Of a stretch of DNA of 64,000 bases, positions 61,089 to 64,000 are shown in pieces. Source of the stretch: Candidatus Gastranaerophilales bacterium (GTDB lineage Bacteria; Cyanobacteriota; Vampirovibrionia; Gastranaerophilales; Gastranaerophilaceae); assembly GCA_028693235.1 (NCBI GenBank), contig JAQUVW010000004.1:1-64000 (forward strand), in the 5' to 3' direction. The notes below the pieces were generated by a model. That model was not told the DNA's origin. It did not search any database and was given only the letters and a program-made list of their open reading frames with translations. Both the position numbers and the translations under genes were made by a program. Position 1 is the stretch's first letter, and every line of letters starts with the position of its first letter.

Positions 61089-62639
61089 TTAGTGTCTGAA
61101 ATGTCTTATGCCCGTTGTTATCATAACTATATTGTACTTATCAGCACAGGCTATAACATCTTTATCTTTGATACTTCCTCCCGGCTGAATAATACCAGCT
61201 ATTCGTCCTTGTGCAGCAGCTTGAATGTTATCTATAGCGGGGAAAAATCCGTCAGAAGCAAGTACTGCACCTTTTGAACCGTCACAAGCTCTATCGAGTG
61301 CTATTTCCACTGCGTCAACCCTACTTGTTTGCCCTTGACAAATACCAAGAGCTTTGAAATCTTTTGCAACAACAATCGCATTTGATTTACAGTGTTTTGC
61401 AACTTTCCAAGCAAAAATCATATCTTCAATCATTTCAGATGTCGGTTTTGCTTTAGAAACTACGTTAAATGTATCTTTTTGCAAATCAGCTTTATCCGCT
61501 TCTTGGACAAGTGTTCCAAATGGAGTAACTCTTATTTCTTTTGATAAATATTTTTTATATTCTTCAAGCGGAGTATTTAGTTTAACTACTCTCAAATTTT
61601 TCTTTGTTTTTAAAATTCCAAGAGCTTTCGGAGTGTAATCAGGTGCAATCAAAACCTCTAAAAACACATCTACCAATTGTTTTGCAAGTTTTTCATTAAC
61701 CACTTGAGTAAATGAAATAATCCCGCCGAAGGCACTTATCGGGTCACAATCGAAGGCTTTATTATAAGCTTCAATAATATCGGCTCCAAGAGCAACTCCG
61801 CAAGGTGTATTATGCTTAACAATAGCAACACAGCAGACATCATAGAATTCACTCGCAATCGCAGTTGCTGCTGTCATATCCATTATATTATTATAAGAAA
61901 GTTCTTTTCCGTTTAAAACATCATAATCCAAGACTTTTTCTGTAGAATACAAGGCTGCCGATTGATGAGGATTTTCGCCATATCTCAAATCTTTTTGTTT
62001 TTTTGCTGAATAAGAATAATAATCAGGACTTGCAACATCCATATCACCAAACCTTAGTGATAACGTATTCAAAATCAAAGAATCCAATGAGGAGGTTTCG
62101 TTAAAAACTTCTAACGCCAATTGTTGTCTAAGTTCAAGAGATGTTTCACCGTCATTTTCTTCTAAATTATCAAGAACTTTGGCATATTGTTCCGGAGAAG
62201 AAACAGCTGTTACTCTTGCACAATTTTTAGCCGCAGCCCTTAGCATTGTAGGTCCGCCGATATCAATATTTTTTATCAACTCTGGAGTTGAAATTCCTTT
62301 TGAGGCAGCTTCTGCAAATGGATAGAAGTTGCCAACAACCATTTCAACAGGTTTTATACCTGCGTTTTCGATTTGTTCCACTTCAAGATTATTATCCGTA
62401 TCAACCAAAATCCCAGCGTGGATATTCGGGTGCAAGGTTTTAACTTTACCATTAAGCATTTCTGAAAAACCGGTAATTTCGCTAACTTCTATCGCATTTA
62501 TCCCGTGTTCTGTTAAGGTTTTATAAGTTGCACCTGTTGAAATAATTTCAAAATCATATTTTTCAGTCAAGATTTTTGCAAATTCTACAATTCCTTCTTT
62601 ATTGAAGACACTGATTAAAGCACGTTTTTGGTTTTTCAT
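61089..62639 (-). CDS. purH: Bifunctional AICAR formyltransferase / IMP cyclohydrolase
   Basis: 516 residues from the ATG at 62637-62639, preceded by GGAG; an open frame to 62702 lacks a site. It performs the last two steps of IMP synthesis. N-terminal IMP cyclohydrolase: ALISVFNKEGIVEFAK, STGATYKTL, VKTLHPNIHAGIL, GGPTMLRAAAKN. C-terminal transformylase: LRYGENPHQSAAL, CVAIVKHNTPCGVA with the catalytic Lys-His, SDGFFPAIDNIQAAAQGRIAGIIQPGGSIKD, and a final TGIRHFRH. Standard length and order. Confidence 0.96.
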   Translation of the reverse strand: MKNQKRALISVFNKEGIVEFAKILTEKYDFEIISTGATYKTLTEHGINAIEVSEITGFSEMLNGKVKTLHPNIHAGILVDTDNNLEVEQIENAGIKPVEMVVGNFYPFAEAASKGISTPELIKNIDIGGPTMLRAAAKNCARVTAVSSPEQYAKVLDNLEENDGETSLELRQQLALEVFNETSSLDSLILNTLSLRFGDMDVASPDYYSYSAKKQKDLRYGENPHQSAALYSTEKVLDYDVLNGKELSYNNIMDMTAATAIASEFYDVCCVAIVKHNTPCGVALGADIIEAYNKAFDCDPISAFGGIISFTQVVNEKLAKQLVDVFLEVLIAPDYTPKALGILKTKKNLRVVKLNTPLEEYKKYLSKEIRVTPFGTLVQEADKADLQKDTFNVVSKAKPTSEMIEDMIFAWKVAKHCKSNAIVVAKDFKALGICQGQTSRVDAVEIALDRACDGSKGAVLASDGFFPAIDNIQAAAQGRIAGIIQPGGSIKDKDVIACADKYNIVMITTGIRHFRH

Positions 62640-62736
62640 ATCCGCTCCATTTTTTGTTATACATAAGTAAAGCTTAGCACAAATATGTTTTAAATAACTC
62701 ACTATTCAGGCATATTTGATGTAAGATATTGGTATT

Positions 62737-64000
62737 ATGAATATTGATGATGAAATAATTGTAAATGTAGAAAAATTGCTTTATGAAGGTCAAGGACTCG
62801 CTCGAGTCGACAACTTCCCGATTTTTATCGAAGATGTCTGCCCTCAAGACAAGGTAAAAATAAAAATTGTAAAGCTCAAAAAAAATTACGCACAAGGTCA
62901 ACTCGTTGAAATAATTGAGCCATCACCTCAAAGAGTAAAACCTTTTTGTGCACTTCACAATGTATGTGGCGGCTGTCAGTGGCAGTTTGTAAGCTATGAC
63001 GAACAAATAAAACAAAAAAAGAACATTGTTGATGAAACATTAAAAAAATTCACGGGCTCTGATATTGAGGTCAAAGATGTCATAAAAAGCCCTGTAACAA
63101 CTGAATACAGGCACAAAATCCAATATCCTATCAGTCAAACAAAAGTTTCTAAAAGACTGCTTTCGGGATATTACAAAAAACACACCCATGAGCTCATCAA
63201 TATTAAACATTGCCCTATTCAACCTGTTGCTATAGATGAACTTATCTGCGAAATAAAGGAAAAAGCTCAGGAATTCAATATTTCCGCTTACAACGAACGA
63301 AAACATTCAGGACTTTTACGTCACGTTGTGTTTAAAAATTCTTGCTCAAACGGCAAAAATCTTATCATATTTGTCATTAATGATGAGGAAATCTCTGAAA
63401 ATATAGACAAATTAGCAACTTATATTTATAAAAATTGCAAAAATATTGCTGGAATTTTAGTCAACTTCAACACGAAAAAAAATAATGTCATTTTAGGTAA
63501 AGAATCAAAACTTCTTATAGGAGAAGCTTTCTATGAAGAAAATTTGGGTGACAAGACCTTCCAAATAAGTGCAAACAGCTTCTTTCAAGTAAATCCGAAA
63601 AGTGCTGAAAAAATTCTCGAAACAACAAAAATTATGATTCAAGAAAACACTACTGAGCCCACAATTTTAGACGCATATGCAGGTGTTTCAAGCTTCGGGA
63701 TATATTTGAGCGATATAGCTCAAACTGTCGTCTGCGTTGAAGAAGTCGAGGGTGCCTCTGAAGATGCCCGAACAAATAAATTTAAAAATAACGCTACAAA
63801 TGTTGAAATCGTAAACGGAGATGCCTCAGCTGAATTCAAAAAAATGCTCGATAACAACAAACAATTTGATGTCGTCATCTTAGACCCGCCAAGAAAAGGC
63901 TGCAGCGAGGAAGCTTTGGATTTCGCTTCAAAATTAAGCAAAAAATTAATTATATATGTAAGTTGCAACCCTGCAACTTTGGCTAGGGATTTGAAATATT
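62737..64000 (+). CDS. rlmD: 23S rRNA (uracil-C5)-methyltransferase, RlmD/TrmA-like (partial)
   Basis: The frame opens at the ATG 62737-62739 and runs off the right edge, giving 421 residues. The N-terminal TRAM domain is VNVEKLLYEGQGLARVDNFPIFIEDVCPQDKVKIKI. The iron-sulfur cysteines are in PFCALHNVCGGCQWQ and IKHCPI. The methylase part shows FFQVNPKSAEKIL, the SAM motif ILDAYAGVSSFGIYL, and the end of the visible frame VVILDPPRKGCSEEAL with VSCNPATLARDL, which carries the catalytic Cys. The exact target uridine (RlmD type or RlmCD type) cannot be told. Confidence 0.9.
   Translation, partial: MNIDDEIIVNVEKLLYEGQGLARVDNFPIFIEDVCPQDKVKIKIVKLKKNYAQGQLVEIIEPSPQRVKPFCALHNVCGGCQWQFVSYDEQIKQKKNIVDETLKKFTGSDIEVKDVIKSPVTTEYRHKIQYPISQTKVSKRLLSGYYKKHTHELINIKHCPIQPVAIDELICEIKEKAQEFNISAYNERKHSGLLRHVVFKNSCSNGKNLIIFVINDEEISENIDKLATYIYKNCKNIAGILVNFNTKKNNVILGKESKLLIGEAFYEENLGDKTFQISANSFFQVNPKSAEKILETTKIMIQENTTEPTILDAYAGVSSFGIYLSDIAQTVVCVEEVEGASEDARTNKFKNNATNVEIVNGDASAEFKKMLDNNKQFDVVILDPPRKGCSEEALDFASKLSKKLIIYVSCNPATLARDLKY

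Overview
The window reads as a low-GC, outer-membrane-bearing bacterium. A TolC-family channel and a probable outer-membrane beta-barrel protein show the diderm envelope. The gene mix (alanine dehydrogenase, FlhB with a sigma-28-like factor, SpoIID/LytB protein, MurJ, CHASE2 cyclase, RecG with a long N-terminal extension, several short lineage-restricted proteins) best fits a gut Vampirovibrionia/Melainabacteria genome of the Gastranaerophilales type. That placement is inference from gene content and was not tested by phylogeny.

Bases 1 to about 15,500 are a defence and mobile-DNA island. In order: a two-gene ATPase (DUF3696 type) operon cut by the left edge; a Mu-like transposition unit (MuA-like transposase, MuB-like ATPase, a third unknown gene); an Mrr-type restriction enzyme with a TIGR02391/Ymh protein; a three-gene AlwI-like restriction-modification system (nuclease plus two adenine methyltransferases); and, divergent from it, a PHP-domain/ATPase (TrlF/Ppl-like) gene coupled to a DUF4365 gene. 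Three of these operons share a near-identical promoter-like 14-mer about 20 bases before their start codons.

Bases 15,705 to 27,089 are an integrated element of about 11.4 kb bounded by a 47-bp perfect direct repeat. The right copy is the 3' part of an intact tRNA-Met(CAT) gene. Paired 8-bp motifs with identical 11-bp phasing sit inside both ends and look like integrase arm sites. The element carries integrase, an ORF6N protein, small helix-turn-helix genes (one frameshifted), replication-type genes, a tail-assembly chaperone, a frameshifted tape-measure gene and a Nu1-like small terminase. It has no portal, large terminase or capsid gene, so it resembles a phage satellite or a strongly reduced prophage. 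At its right end, on the opposite strand, lies a compact operon of Ymh protein, Ser/Thr kinase and trypsin-like protease. This is the best candidate here for an undescribed defence system.

From 27.2 kb to the right edge the sequence is ordinary chromosome: tRNA modification (mtaB, tsaC-type), DNA polymerase III alpha, an HD-GYP regulator, tpiA, pyrF, ald, maf, apt, flhB and a sigma factor, metY, a TPR protein, YtxH/DUF948 envelope genes, spoIID-like, murJ, a cyclase, recG, tolC, a SIS isomerase, an MFS transporter, purH, and an rlmD-type 23S rRNA methyltransferase that runs off the right edge.
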